Source: Apium graveolens
Lineage: Eukaryota; Streptophyta; Magnoliopsida; Apiales; Apiaceae
NCBI RefSeq assembly: GCF_009905375.1
Contig: NC_133650.1
Span: forward strand, 146,586,567 to 146,650,566
Direction of reading: 5' to 3'
Length of the DNA stretch: 64,000 nucleotides
In this document: piece by piece, positions 46,315 through 58,594 of the stretch
Layout of the letters: the number at the start of each line of letters is the position of its first letter
Position numbering within the stretch: position 1 is the stretch's first letter
Program-made: the position numbers and the translations under genes
The notes under the pieces: model-generated
Databases searched by the model: none
The model's input: only the letters and a program-made list of their open reading frames with translations
What the model was told of the DNA's origin: nothing

Positions 46315-48563
46315 TTATTTAATCCTCATGACTTGAGAGAGTGTAGTCTTGACTTGCTTCATCTCTTCATTCTGACTTCCAATCTGGTAAATTGCAGTCC
46401 TTAAAGCAGAGATATGGTTTCTTTCTAAACCATCATTCAGTCTTATTACCCTAGGATGAGAAGAATCTTCATTGTAGCATAGATATTTCCCTTTCAGAAT
46501 CACTTCAAGCTTAGCAGAATTCTTCTTCATTGGAATCTCACTTCAATCATCTTCCACAATACTAGGAATGAATTCTGTAACTCTTGAACCACAAATTCTT
46601 GCTTTATCTCTGATGGTCTTCAATATGAAATTTGACCATCTCCTGTAATATCAGACTTTACCTCTAAAAAGTAATGAAAGAATTGAAGTTCTTTCAATGA
46701 TTTGTTTAGCACATCTGATTCTGACATCTGATATGTCCTTCCATCTTTAAGAAATAGAATCAAATTTTCCTTGACATTGTGCTTGTCATGAGCATCCAGT
46801 ACCACTTGAACAGAGATAACCTTATCAAGGTGTTTCTGTGTAACATCTTCAAGAGGTTGGTCAGTTAAAAGAAATGGATCTCTAGTCAGCACTTCAACTC
46901 ATGTTTTAATCTTAGCTTCATCAAAACCTAGTCCAACTCTGTCTCTTGCTTCTCCGGCTTTCAATCTAACAGTCATGAAATTAGATAACAATTGGCTTTT
47001 CTTTGGATCTGATAGTTTGACATTTTTCCACAGAAGTTTCTTTTTGTCAGCTACTTTCATATTTTCCAAATCAACTTGAGCATTGTCAGAGGTTGATGTC
47101 TTGATGACTTTATCAGAACTTGTTGTTTCTGTTGTAGCTTGAAGTTCTTCACTTTGAACAACTTGAGCCTTGTCAGAGGTTGTCTTTGATTCTTCAGAAA
47201 TCTTCCTTCTTTTCAGAGTTTGAACATCTTCATCTTCAGCAAGAGTGTCATCAGTAACTTGAACCATTTTGCACACTGGTTTTATCAGAATTTGAGGAAT
47301 TTTCATCTCCAGTGGCTTGGTTGGTTCATCAACTTTTCTCTTCCCTTTGTCTTTGGGATCAATCTCAATATATGATCTAGTCTTGGGCTTTGATGCCTCA
47401 GTATTTGACTTCTCCTTGATCATAATGCCTTTTTCTTTAGGCCTTGGAGGTTTCTTTACAACAGAAGCTTTTGGCTTTAGATTTGTCTTTTCAGCTTTAA
47501 ACCTAGCTTCTTCCTCCTTGAGATTTTCTAAATCCATTCCTGGATTATGCTTCAAAAATAATCTTCTAGCAATTTCCTTATCAAGTGTCTGAATCTTGGG
47601 ATCTTTGTAGTAGACAGTAGTCTGCTTTCCCTTGAGCTTCAGAGTTTGCATGAACTTTTGAGAATCTTGACTTCCACCTTGTATCAGAACATCAGGCTTT
47701 GTCATCAGACTTTGCTCATCAAAACTTGATATCAGATTTTGAGTTTCAGTACTTGCTATCAGATTTTGAGTTTGAGCAGCTTCAGAACTTGTCTTCTTTT
47801 AAATAGAAGATTTACTTACCTCAGTAATTAGTTTCCTTAAAGTAACCTTGCTACTATGCTCTTTACCTTGAACTTGACCTCTACCCTTGCTAGGGTTTCC
47901 CTGGTCATCAACTTCATCATCTTTCTTCTTCAGTATTTGATCATTAGAGCATTTGGACTTAACTATCTTCTCCCCCTTTTTGGCATCATCTGATAGTAAG
48001 AGTGAGAGAAGAAGTTCAATTGAAGATTGGATCTCATCCAATTGAGGCTGTTGAGAAGCTTGATTAGCCAGGACCTCAGAGATTTGGGTCTGTTGCTTCT
48101 CTTGAGCTTTCTCAATTACTTCTACTTTCTCAAGTGTAGGTCTGATAAGCCTTGTCTTGTCAAGCTTAATCTGCATATCTAGCTTATTAGCTAATTCTTG
48201 TAGTTTATCAACCTTTGCTTGAGTTTCAGATTGTAGACCTTGAAGGCTTTTGGTAGTTAGAGCTGTGATTTTAAGTTGAGTCTTGAAATCAGTACTAGTC
48301 ATCAGCTCATCAGCCTTAGCAATGTGCAATGTCAGAACTTTAGAGCTTGGAATGAAATCAGAATTATTCCACTTCTTGGTCCATTCTACTCCTCTATTAG
48401 TTTCATCCCAAGGTACAGGAGCATCTTGTTCAACAAATTTCTTGACCAATGCTTCCTTTCCAAGTACAGGAGCTGGATTATGTACAGAAACACTGTCTCC
48501 AGAGCTTGAAGAAGAATCATTATCCTCTGATAACACAACAATGTGTGAGGCTATAGGAGTTTT
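46315..48563 (-). pseudogene. SIRE-like env-like 3' ORF, element D (truncated, disrupted)
   Basis: Blocks at 48563-47799, 47705-46899, 46892-46620 and 46530-46315 align in order with the second half of the env-like region of C. Shared landmarks are APVPWDETNRGVEWTKKWN, HIAKADELMTSTDFKTQL, LLLSDDAKKGEKIVKSKC, RLFLKHNPGMDLE and FLKDGRTYQM. The middle is probably a coiled coil (around QAKVDKLQELANKLDMQIKL), followed by long Lys/Glu-rich low-complexity sequence. A stop at 47799 and frame changes near 46895 and 46600 disrupt it. The N-terminal domain of C (FWRTGLYDDGG) is missing because E inserted there. The first residues of the open frame upstream of 48563 belong to E's LTR. Confidence 0.75.
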
Positions 48564-51500
48564 TGTGGTGCCCCAAAATCCGGGGTCAGGAATCTCGGAG
48601 GCCACGCCATCTAAACTACTACAAACCATATACCTCACACTACAATATATAAATACTCACACTTCACGACCCCACATTTATCACACACACACACTTACAG
48701 GTTATTATCTTGGAAACGAACCATTCATAGCTAGAGTTATTCAATCATAAAGTAATAATTATTACAACCCAAAAGTAATTAAATCTAACCGGGGAGTAAC
48801 CTTTAAGTAAGGCTAGTCCGTCGGTCAAATATACGTTTCTTGTTTATTACCTTACATAAGTCATATTTATAAATAAGCCGAACTAAAAATAACTGAAAAC
48901 CAATCCAACTTATTAGGACTATATGTGGTACAACACCAAACAATCTACGGAACAGCTGGCCATTTCCTGGCTGTGGTTCTCATGGTAGGCATCTTGATTC
49001 ACTGTTATGTTGTGTCAATTTAAGAAAACAAGTATGAGCTATAATGCCCAATATAATAATATACAGTATGAAAATGACTGTATGATAACTTACATAAAAC
49101 ATCATATATGATACTTATGTTTTATTCAAAATTAGTTTTCCCTTGGTGATACACACCTTCTTTGAAAACAATTCTTTAGGGGATTTTATTATCATTCGAA
49201 TACCTTAATAGTAAACCCAGCACCTAGGCTTGGGTTACGGTATTACATCACAATTCTAATTGGAAGAATTAGGACACTCGTTGGAGCCACCGCATACGAT
49301 GATCAGTCGTAATACGATAATAGTAAACTTTTCTACTAATAGAAGGACGACACCTTCGTATCCCGGTTATCACCCTTGTCGCATTCGGGCTACGTGTCCC
49401 ATTTTTGGGTATACACATACTTCACAAGTTCCTGAGTACACAGAGTACCTTCGCCCGCGGTACCTTTGGTAGTCCATCTATCACACATAGTACCAGAGTT
49501 TACCCCTCCTTTGTCCTTTTAAAATAATTCTATCATATCTCGAGAACTCGAACCACATCGAAGTTCCCCAAGCATTTTGCTTGTTGATAAAAACAGTTTA
49601 TCTTACTAAGATATAAATGTATATATATATACGTACTTCCGAAATTTTTGGAGGAAGTACTAAGGATGTGAGTTAACCGTTGTCAACAGATAATTAAATA
49701 AGTGGGAAAAGTTTCTCCTTGAAACTATATTCAAAATATTAAATAAGCCGGGATAATATTCTCTGACGATTTAAAATTATTCGAATGATTTTCGAAAATC
49801 AGAAAGTAATTTAAATCTGGTTCTACTATTTTGAAATCATAAATAAACCCTTTAATAAATAGTAAATAGTTAAATGATAATCGATAATTAATTAAACCTC
49901 GAAGGAGTTTACTTTTAAAATAATAAATAATATTCCTCAACTAATTTATGTTTAATACATTAATAACTTTAATATTTAATCGAGATTGAAGTAAATATTT
50001 AATGGAGAATACTTCTCCCTAATAAGTGAATAATAAGTAGATATTTCTTGCCCAAATGGTAAATTATAGTTGAGGGAATACGATCTTTGGAAATCGTTTT
50101 AATAAAAGCTCGAGGTGTTTAATATTGGTAAGTGGACGTTGAGTCCCTTTCAAATGTACTATTATGGACTTATAATCGTCCTATAATACCACCGGAATGG
50201 TTCTCGGGTTTTTATCTTAAAATCCCGACCGACTCTCGGTCTTATTATAATATGTTACGCTTATAGCGGAATTAAACATTTCACGATATATACTTATCGT
50301 ACAACATCGCTATATCGTGCAAAAATTCAATAACTACGTATCATGGCAAACATGGTACTTATGCAATGATAATAAAACAATCCTTTCACAACACAACAGT
50401 AAATGGAATTGCTTTCATAAAATTACCTGGGTATCTCAAGGTGGAGGATGCTCTAGGTTCCGCTCGGAAATCTATAATCATAAACATATTTCGTTTTGTT
50501 AGGTCCCGTTCTAATTTAAGGCGACTCGCACTCATGCGCTACTTATTATGCACCCTCTCAACTTATATTACCCTTATTATTCCTTTAAGTCCTTATTTAC
50601 ATCATGGTCGCTTCATTTTTCTAAGTATCTTAGGTTCATTTTCATTTTCGCCGTCGGCTCCGCTTATGGATTCTACGGTTTCTAATCGCGCGGTCTTGGC
50701 TCTGATATTTTTATAAAACTAAAAAATCATTATTTTCACTTGAATTTTTTATGGATGTTAGGAAACTCAAAATAATACTCTCTATAAAAATTTCATGATT
50801 TATGAACATTCTTAAGTCAATCCTTTATATTTTCAAAGTTTGTAATTCGTAGCAGTTTTTGTCGCATAAATCACTTTTAGTAAAACGGCCATAACTTTTG
50901 ATCCGTAAATTAGAATCAAGTGACTCAAGCGTCTAAACGATCCTTATAACATTTTTTATCATAATCAAGGGTTATTCTTCAAGAAACTACAGTTTACATC
51001 TTCGGGACTTTCTGCAGAAACTTAAAGTTGTGTTTTGTTCATACGATCCGAGTTTCGTTTACGGCTTAAATCTTTATACTACCACCAACAATCATCATAT
51101 CATCATCAACACACTAACTCCTCTTAAGAACATCATGTTCTTGAGGCAAAAACAATCAACCTTAAATCTACTTAGCTAAACATCAAGATTTCAACAATAT
51201 CACCTCTAAAATTAGGTTTATAACTACATACTAAAAGGATCTTGAAATTGAATCTTAAATAAAGTTGGATCAAAGATTTTTACCTTTATTGAAAGCTTGA
51301 GATGTGTTCTGGAGGATGGTGGAGTCGTGGGAGTGCTTGGTATGATTTTTGGAACCTAAAACCACCATTGAAATCAAGAAACCAAAGAAGAGTTACTATT
51401 CATACTATTCACTAGCAAGTTTCTTGATTTTATTTCACCCATCAAACCTTGATAAAAAGAGATCAAAGAATTATCTTACCTTAGTTTGGTTGTTAGGAAG

Positions 51501-52271
51501 CTTGAAAATTAATGGGAGGATTTAACCATGGCTAGAACTTGAAAAATTGAATTTGATTTCCTTGGTGAAGAAGAAGAAGCCAAATGGAACAATGAAGAAG
51601 GGGGAGAGAGTTTTATGCTTGCTTCCTTGGTTGCTTCTAGGAAATGGGATTGGTGATATCTTATATTGATTTGATATTCTCCTAGTATAGAATCCTAGGT
51701 TTATTCTTGTTGCCAAATCCATGGACAAATATAAGTAGCTTCCTAGTTTACAAGCTAAGCTACTTGTTTTAGCTTCCTTAGCACACTATTTGATTAGCCT
51801 TGGTTGATCATCCTATATCTAGCTCACTATTTGATAAAGTAACCATGGTTACTTTCTTGCCATGGTTAGTTAGTGCGTTACATTTATTTAATCATTTACG
51901 CGTTCGCTCGGTCGCTTAAACGTCTTCGTAATACTCCCTCCTAAATGGTTCGCGATGTAATTCCTTTCGCATTTATTCCTTATGTTTTGAATTATCATAC
52001 TTGGATATAAATCCGTAGGGTTTTAATCTTGTAATTATATTGGGATTCCCGTAATCCTCGATAATTCGTAAATATGGTCATTTTTCAAAGTTCATTTTCT
52101 TCGAAAACTAATAGCGTTTACATACACTCATTTGGTACGTATAACCGTAATACCAACTCCGAAACTCATTTTCTCATGTACTACATAGTGTGGGCTCAAA
52201 ATTTTTTCCCGCCCGTCAGGGTTACTATTCATTAAATGTTTTTCAAGGTCTCAAAAATTTGAGTTATTACA
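48564..52271 (-). repeat. 3' LTR of element E
   Basis: 3708 bp. Outer end TGTGGTGCC at 48564; inner start is the complement of GAGTTATTACA (52261-52271). TGATCAG is at 49300-49306. Relative to the 5' LTR, an 11-bp deletion at about 48969 removes the end of ORF0 exon 1 and its donor. Nothing else gene-like. Confidence 0.93.
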
Positions 52272-52284
52272 GTCTTCCCCTCTT
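52272..52284 (-). promoter_or_regulatory. Polypurine tract of element E
   Basis: The minus strand reads AAGAGGGGAAGAC, adjacent to the LTR start. Confidence 0.85.
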
Positions 52285-52304
52285 ACAAGGATTCCGTCCC
52301 GGAA

Positions 52305-55300
52305 TCAATTGGAAAATAAGTGGGGGTATCTATTCCTCATTGCGTCTTCAAGTTCCCAAGTTGACTCCTCGACATTTTGATTCCTCCACAAGATTCTAAC
52401 CAACTTCACAGTCTTGTTCCTCAGCACTTGTTCTTTTTGGTCCATTATCCTTACTGGCTGCTCGATGTAGGTCAGGTCTGGTTGTAAATCTACCTGCTCG
52501 TATTCTATTACATGTCGTGTATCTGCATGGTACTTCCTTAACATGGACACATGGAACACGTTGTGCACTTGTTACAGATTAGGAGGCAAGGCAAGTTCGT
52601 AAGATAGAGGTCCTATTCTCCTCAAAATTTCAAAGGGTCCTATAAATCTGGGACTTAGCTTCCCTTTCTTCCCGAATCTCATCACTCCTTTCCACGGAGA
52701 TACCTTCAATAGCACAGAATCTCCTACTTCATATTCCCTATCCTTCCTGGTATGGTCGGCATACTTCTTTTGTCCGTCCTGAGCTGCTACCAGTCTTTTC
52801 CTGATGAGTCTCACCATTTCCCTGGTCCGTTGGACTAACTATGGCCCTAATATCTTGTGTTCTCCAACTTCATCCCAACATAGGGGAGAGCGACATCTCT
52901 ATCCATAAAGAGCTTAATACGGAGGCATTCCTATGCTAGCGTGATAGATATTGTTGTAAGCAAATTCGATCAAGGGTAAGTGATCATCCTAATTTCCTTT
53001 GAAATCAATGGCACATACTCGTAGCATGTCTTCTAGGGTCTGAATAGTCCTTTCGCTTTGTCCATCAGTCTGGGGGTGGTAAGCGGTATTCATGTTTAGT
53101 CTGTTGTCTACACATTCCTCGAAGCTTCTCCAAAATCGGGAATTAAATCTTGGATCTCTATCTGACACTATGGCAACAGGAACGCCGTATCTCACTACAA
53201 TTTCCTTCAAGTAAATATCCACCAACTTGTCTACGGTGTACCTTTCGTTGATTGGTAGGAAGTGTGTGAACTTGGTCAATCTATCTATGATAACCCATAT
53301 GGCGTCGTGATTGGTCTTTGTCCTTGGTAGGCCTGGTACAAAATCCATGGCTATATGCTTCCATTTCCATTCCGGAATTTCCAGGGGCCGTAATAGTCCA
53401 CTAGGTCGCTGATGTTCCGCCTTCACTCTCTGGCATGTCAAGCACTTGTTGACCCACTCTGCTACTTCTCTCTTCATGTTAGGCCACCAATAATATTCCT
53501 TAAGGTCACGGTACATTTTCGTACTTCCTGGGTGTATTGAATATCTGGAGCTGTGCCCTTCGTGCAGCAGCTCATCCTTTAACTCTTGCACATTTGGAAT
53601 CCAAATTAAGGATACATACCTCATGATCCCTTTCTCGTCCTTCTCGCATCTCACTTCTTCACCAGTCAATGTTTCTCTTTCTTCACCCGCCTTCTTTTCC
53701 TGACACACTCGTATCTTTTTAGTCAGTTCCGGCACTAGCTTAATTTCAAATAATCCTTTCGTTCCTTTATAGGTCATTCTCACGTCAATTTCCATTTTCT
53801 CAAATTCTTTAATTAACTCCTCTGATGTCATTATCATTTTGAGTCTTTCCTTCCTACTAAGGGCGTCAGCCACCACATTGGCTTTACCCGGGTGATACAA
53901 AATTTCACAGTCGTAGTCCTTTATCAACTTTAACCATCTCCTCTGTCTCATGTTCAGTTCCTTCTGAGTGAAAATATATTTGAGGCTTTTATGGTCTATG
54001 TAGATCTCGCATTTCTCATCGTATAGGTAGTGTCTCCAAATTTTCAGGGCAAACACTATGGCTGCTAGTTCTAGATAATGAGTCGGGTATCTGCTCTCAT
54101 ACTCCTTCAATTGTCGAGAGGCATATGCTATAACTTTGCCGTGCTGCATAAGCACACATCCCAATCCTTTAAGCGATGCGTCGCTGTATATCACAAATTC
54201 TCCCTTTTCATCGGGAAGAGCGAGCACTGGTGCTGACACCAGCCTCCTTTTCAGTTCCTGAAAGCTTTCCTCACATTTCTCTGTCCATACAAACTTTTCT
54301 ATCTTCCGGGTAAGTCTAGTCAGTGGACCGGCTATCTTAGCAAAATCCTGCACGAATCTTCAGTAATATCCTGCTAAACCCACAAAACTCCTAACCTCTG
54401 TTGGGGTAGTTGGTCTTTCCCAGTTGGATACCGCCTCTATTTTGGCAGGGTCAACTAAAACTCCTTTGCTACTCACCACATGTCCTAAAAACTGAACTTC
54501 TCTTAACCAAAACTCGCACTTCAAGAACTTGGCATACAATTTCTCATTCCTCAAGATATCTAAGACTATCCTCAAATGTTCTGCATGTTCTTACTCTGTC
54601 TTTGAGTAGATCAGAATATCATCTATAAAAACTATCACGCATATATCTAGGTACTTTTTGAACACTCTATTAATCAAATCCATAAAGGTTGCGGGTGCAT
54701 TGGTTAGCCCAAATGACATGACTAAGAACTCATAGTGCCCATACCTAGTGCGAAAAGCAGTCGTCGGTATATCCTCAGGTTTGATTTTTAATTAGTGATA
54801 TCATGTTCTCAAATCTATCTTGGAAAAATGTACAGCTCCCTTGAGTTGGTCGAATAGGTCATCAATCCTGGGGAGAGGGTACCTATTCTTAATAGTCAGC
54901 TTATTCAATTCTCGATAGTCTATGCATAATCTCATACTGCCGTCCTTTTTATTTACAAACAGTATTGGCGCTCCCCATGGCAACACACTGGGTTTTATCA
55001 TTCCATTATCTATTAACTCTTGCAGTTGAGAAGCTAGTTCCTTCATTTCAACTGGGGCTAGCCTATATGGGGCCTTGGATATTGGTGTCATTCCTAGTGC
55101 TAATTCTATAGTGAATTCTATTTCCCTGTCAGGTGGCAACCCTGGTAAGTTCTCTGGAAACACATCCTCGAATTCGTTCACTATGGGTATGTCCTGTATA
55201 TTAGGGACTCCCTTTTTGGTATCTACCACATAAGCCAAATAGACCTCGTTACCTTTCCTTAATAACCTTTTTGCCTGTAGCATGGTCATAAATTTCTGGT

Positions 55301-56939
55301 TCTGTCGTTGACCTCTAAACACTACTTCTTTCCCATTTTGCACTCTTATCTTTCCCCTCTTCTGTTCATAATCTATTTGCGCTCCATTAATGGATAACCA
55401 ATCCATTCCTAAGATTACATCAAATTCTCCTAACGTAAATGGGATTAGGTCAACCTCGAAGACCTTCCCTTCTAATTTCAACTTGCACTTAGGGTGTACT
55501 TGATTCACAGGAATTATTTATTTGTTTGCTATTTCCACTTGTAATACCTCACGTACGGGTACCGTGTTAAGTTTTAACTTTTTAGCAAAATCTTGAGATA
55601 TAAATGACTTGGTTGCTCCAGAATCAAATAGGACATTTGAATGTTCGGAATTTAACAAAAGGGTACCTGCTATCACGTCAGTGTTTCGGACAGCATCCTG
55701 AACGGTCATGTTGAAGGTCCTGGCAGCTGGGGATCGGTTGGATGCAGCTCTGCTCATCCCTGAGGTTGGGGGCTTCAATGTCGGGCAATCCTTTCTCATG
55801 TGTCCTACCTTCCCATATTGGAAACACGTCACATTGGGTCGGGTGCAGTTGTTGGCAAGGTGTCCGATTTGGTCACACCTGTAATATTTCAGAGGGGCTC
55901 TCACCTGGGAACATACTCCAAGGTGTCTTCTCCCACATATCTGACATTCGGTTATCGGGGCATGGGGTTGGCTATGGAACGTTGCCCTAGATTGTCCGCC
56001 GCCCTGGCCAACACTCTCACTCGGGGCCTTTCTAAATCCGGGGCCTCGTGCAGGTTGGGACACCGCTCCCCTAACGACCCTCCTAGGAAGGCTCCTGTTC
56101 CCAGTTTCTATTTCTTGGCTTCCTAACTTCCTCTTCCTATTTTCCTTTTCCTTTACACTCTGCTCACTGCCAGCTTCAACAATCGAGGCTTTCTGCACTA
56201 AGGTAGCATTGTCTGTCAGCTATTACACTGCCACTCGGTTTTGGATCCACTATTTTAGACCAAGTTGAAACCTTCACGCTTTCTTTTATTTGGTATTCAC
56301 AAACTCGGGCACAAATCTTGACAATTCAGTAAATTTGGACTCATATTCTCCCACAGTCATCTTATCCTGTTTCAACTCCAGAAATTTAATCTCCATCTGG
56401 GTCTCGATAAACCTAGGGAAATATTTGTCTAAGAACAGTCGGGTAAATCTATCCCATGGGATCACAGCATCAGTCTCTAGGTTTCGTTTGGACTCCCACT
56501 AGTAGTTAGCTTCTCCTTTCAGCATGTAAGAAGTGAAAATGGTCTTGTGTCATTCCTCTACACCTAGTATCTCGAAGGACTTTTCTATCTCTTTGAGCCA
56601 GGCCCGTGCTTCAATGGGGTCGGTAGATCCTAGAAATTCTGGGGGTTTGAGAGATTTGAAGGCCCTAAAGACAGTGGCTGCAGTCTGTTGGGCAGCATGT
56701 GGTTGTGGTGGAATAGGCTGTTGGTTTAGATTTGCTCTTAACAGTTCCATAAATTCATTCATGAGGTTTCCTCCGTGATGGGTATCCTCAGCCTCTTCTT
56801 CTACATAGTCTTCCTCGTCATATTCATTATAGTCTATGTCCTCTTCACTTTCCTCATTTACTACAGGGTCAGGTTCATTCCGTTGTTGGTTAACAGATTC
56901 TGCGGGCTGTGCCCTGGTTCCTCTTCTACGGGGTGGCAT
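52305..56939 (-). pseudogene. gag-pol: Gag-Pol of element E: one frame, many stops
   Basis: From ATG at 56939 to 52305 every block is in the same frame. Gag starts MPPRRRG with an acidic stretch (EEDIDYNEYDEED), then the core, zinc knuckles (CQICGRRHLGVC; CDQIGHLANNC; a third with the first Cys pair altered to CFQYG) near 55780-55950, and protease (DSGATKSFIS). RT follows ([18 protein letters not shown] near 54610), then RNase H ([10 protein letters not shown], with Asp changed to Ile-Asp context YIDHKSLKY), integrase ([43 protein letters not shown]) and chromodomain (EQPVRIMD to TWELED). More than a dozen stops break it, for example in the Gag core (after ILGVEE), in the WW motif of Gag, after DLRT of RT, and three near 52850-52980. 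Several replace Trp or Gln codons, as C-to-T or G-to-A changes would. Confidence 0.9.
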
Positions 56940-57309
56940 TGTTCTGATAATGAAAATTTGTCAATATAGTTGCAATATTTTATAATTGGATTAATTTATT
57001 CATATGTAAGCATGTCATCTATTATTCAGCATGTTTTTATAAAGTGCAATAATATGGACATTAATTTCTTAATAACTGCTAGATATATATTTCATAAGGT
57101 CTCCCACTTATATCTGGGGGACAAAACAACTAGCTGAGTTCATACATGCCTGATTATAATACATCACTATTTATCCTCAGTATTAAAATGCAATTACATA
57201 AGCCGTGTACCCTGAAGGGTTAAGAACACTATCTACTACTAGCTATCCTATCAAAATTGGTGACAAGTCACCCATCCTTCTTCAAGGTCCATATCTAGTC
57301 ACTAGTCCC
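56940..57309 (-). other. Spacer between ORF0 and gag, element E
   Basis: No gene seen. On the minus strand it ends TTTTCATTATCAG|AACA before the gag ATG, an acceptor-like site with the same four-base spacing as in A and B. Confidence 0.4.
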
Positions 57310-57996
57310 TCAGTCACTGTCACTGCGCGTGAGGTCATACACCCTCCTCATCGCTCCTGCCAACATCAGCTCTGCATCAACTACTGGGATGTATCCTCCA
57401 ATCGCTGTAATCCTCATCTGAACCTGGGTACGGAGCTCGATCCCATCAATCTCTCTACGGGCTATGGCTAGGGAAGCAGCTCTGAAATCCCCTGGGTATC
57501 CTAGTCGGATGGCTCTCTCAGCTATCAATTCCTGGCATAACTCCACAATGCGGGAAGATGCCGTAGTGATCTCAGCGTTAAGCTGAGCCACCATCCAGTC
57601 GTGTATAGCTACATGTATGGTCGCCGGGGGTGGTAGAGGTGAGTCTGGGTTGCTAGAGGATATGTCGTAAGCCTCATAGACCTGTGCATATATCCCATCC
57701 TCATCATCATCATCAATATAGGGCATAGGGCTCTGAATCCCTGGGGGTAGGGTAGGAGAGTGAATGGTCGGGTGAGGGTACATCTCTACATCCCTCCAGC
57801 CTATGCCCTCTCCCTGGGTCATCTCAACGTCATCAGCTATGAGGATAGGAAGGTCGGTCTCCTCCTCCGGAACATCCTCAGTAGGGTCATCATCTGAGTC
57901 ATCAATGGGTGGGTCCTCTGGCTCGGGAGTAGGGTCATGCTCAGGGACCATAACATCATCAACAGGGTCAACCTCCCTCATAGGCTCCACTGGTAC
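57310..57996 (-). CDS. ORF0 exon 2 (acidic plus helical pre-gag protein), element E
   Basis: An uninterrupted frame of 228 codons begins after the acceptor TATTGTGTCAG|GTACCA. It lies between the PBS and gag, where a chromovirus normally has only leader. Residues 1-85 or so are strongly acidic and Pro-rich (DSDDDPTEDVPEEETD). A central part carries DDDDEDG. The C-terminal 100 residues look helical (QLNAEITTASSRIVEL; REIDGIELRTQVQMRI). The gag-pol of the same element has over a dozen stops, so an open frame of this length is notable. The 5' end is placed at the acceptor because exon 1 in the LTR joins in phase 0; an internal Met near the start is the alternative. No recognised domain. Confidence 0.6.
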   Translation of the reverse strand, partial: VPVEPMREVDPVDDVMVPEHDPTPEPEDPPIDDSDDDPTEDVPEEETDLPILIADDVEMTQGEGIGWRDVEMYPHPTIHSPTLPPGIQSPMPYIDDDDEDGIYAQVYEAYDISSSNPDSPLPPPATIHVAIHDWMVAQLNAEITTASSRIVELCQELIAERAIRLGYPGDFRAASLAIARREIDGIELRTQVQMRITAIGGYIPVVDAELMLAGAMRRVYDLTRSDSD

Positions 57997-58594
57997 CTGA
58001 CACAATAGACAAGGTGTTACTAAATTAGAGTCGGAATTCCCTTGAGGGTAAAACAGTCAAGACTACCCGTGTAGCCCGACGGTGAACTCGACTTGAGCTC
58101 TAATTGGTTATTTTATTATTCCTATATCTACGTATTTTATATCCTATCATTTCCAAGATTTGATAACCTAAGGCTCTGATACCATTTCTGTGGCGCCCCA
58201 AAATTCGGGGTCAGAAATCTCGGAGGCCACGCCATCTAAACTACTACAAACCACATACCTCACATACAATATATAAATACTCACACTTCACGACCCCAAA
58301 CTTATCACACACACACACTTACAGGTTATTATCTTGAAAACGAACCATTCATAGCTAGAGTAATTCAATCATAAAGTGATAATTATTACAACTCAAAAGT
58401 AATTAAATCTTACCGGGGAGTAACCTTTAAGTAAGGTTAGTCCGTCGGTCAAATATACGTTTCTTGTTTATTACCTTACATAAGTCATACTTATAAATAA
58501 GCCGAACTAAAAATAACTGAAAACCAATCCAGCTTATTCGGACTACCTGTGGTACAACACCAAACAATCTACGGAACAGCTGGCCATTTCCTAC
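57997..58594 (-). other. Predicted ORF0 intron crossing the LTR/PBS boundary, element E
   Basis: Starts GTAGGAAATG at 58594 and ends TTGTGTCAG at 57997; 598 bp. It contains the inner 406 bp of the LTR, the PBS and the leader. Confidence 0.5.
58172..58184 (-). promoter_or_regulatory. Primer-binding site, element E
   Basis: The complement reads TGGTATCAGAGCC, four bases from the LTR end at 58189. Confidence 0.9.

Larger units (their letters stand above)
45565..48563 (-). mobile_element. Element D: 3' part of a SIRE-like Ty1/copia retrotransposon
   Basis: On the minus strand: part of the env-like gene, polypurine tract and 3' LTR. At 48563 it is cut by insertion of E; the 5' part presumably lies beyond E and F, outside the window. 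The LTR has the same ends as C (TGTTAGATATA start, GACCTAACA end) but is 554 bp and clearly diverged, so D belongs to a related subfamily. Confidence 0.88.

Noticed and set aside
54410..54628. Plus-strand frames inside E and B pol (for example 54410-54628, 11395-11977, 55742-56126)
   Set aside because: They are antisense shadows of gag-pol, with no independent conservation.
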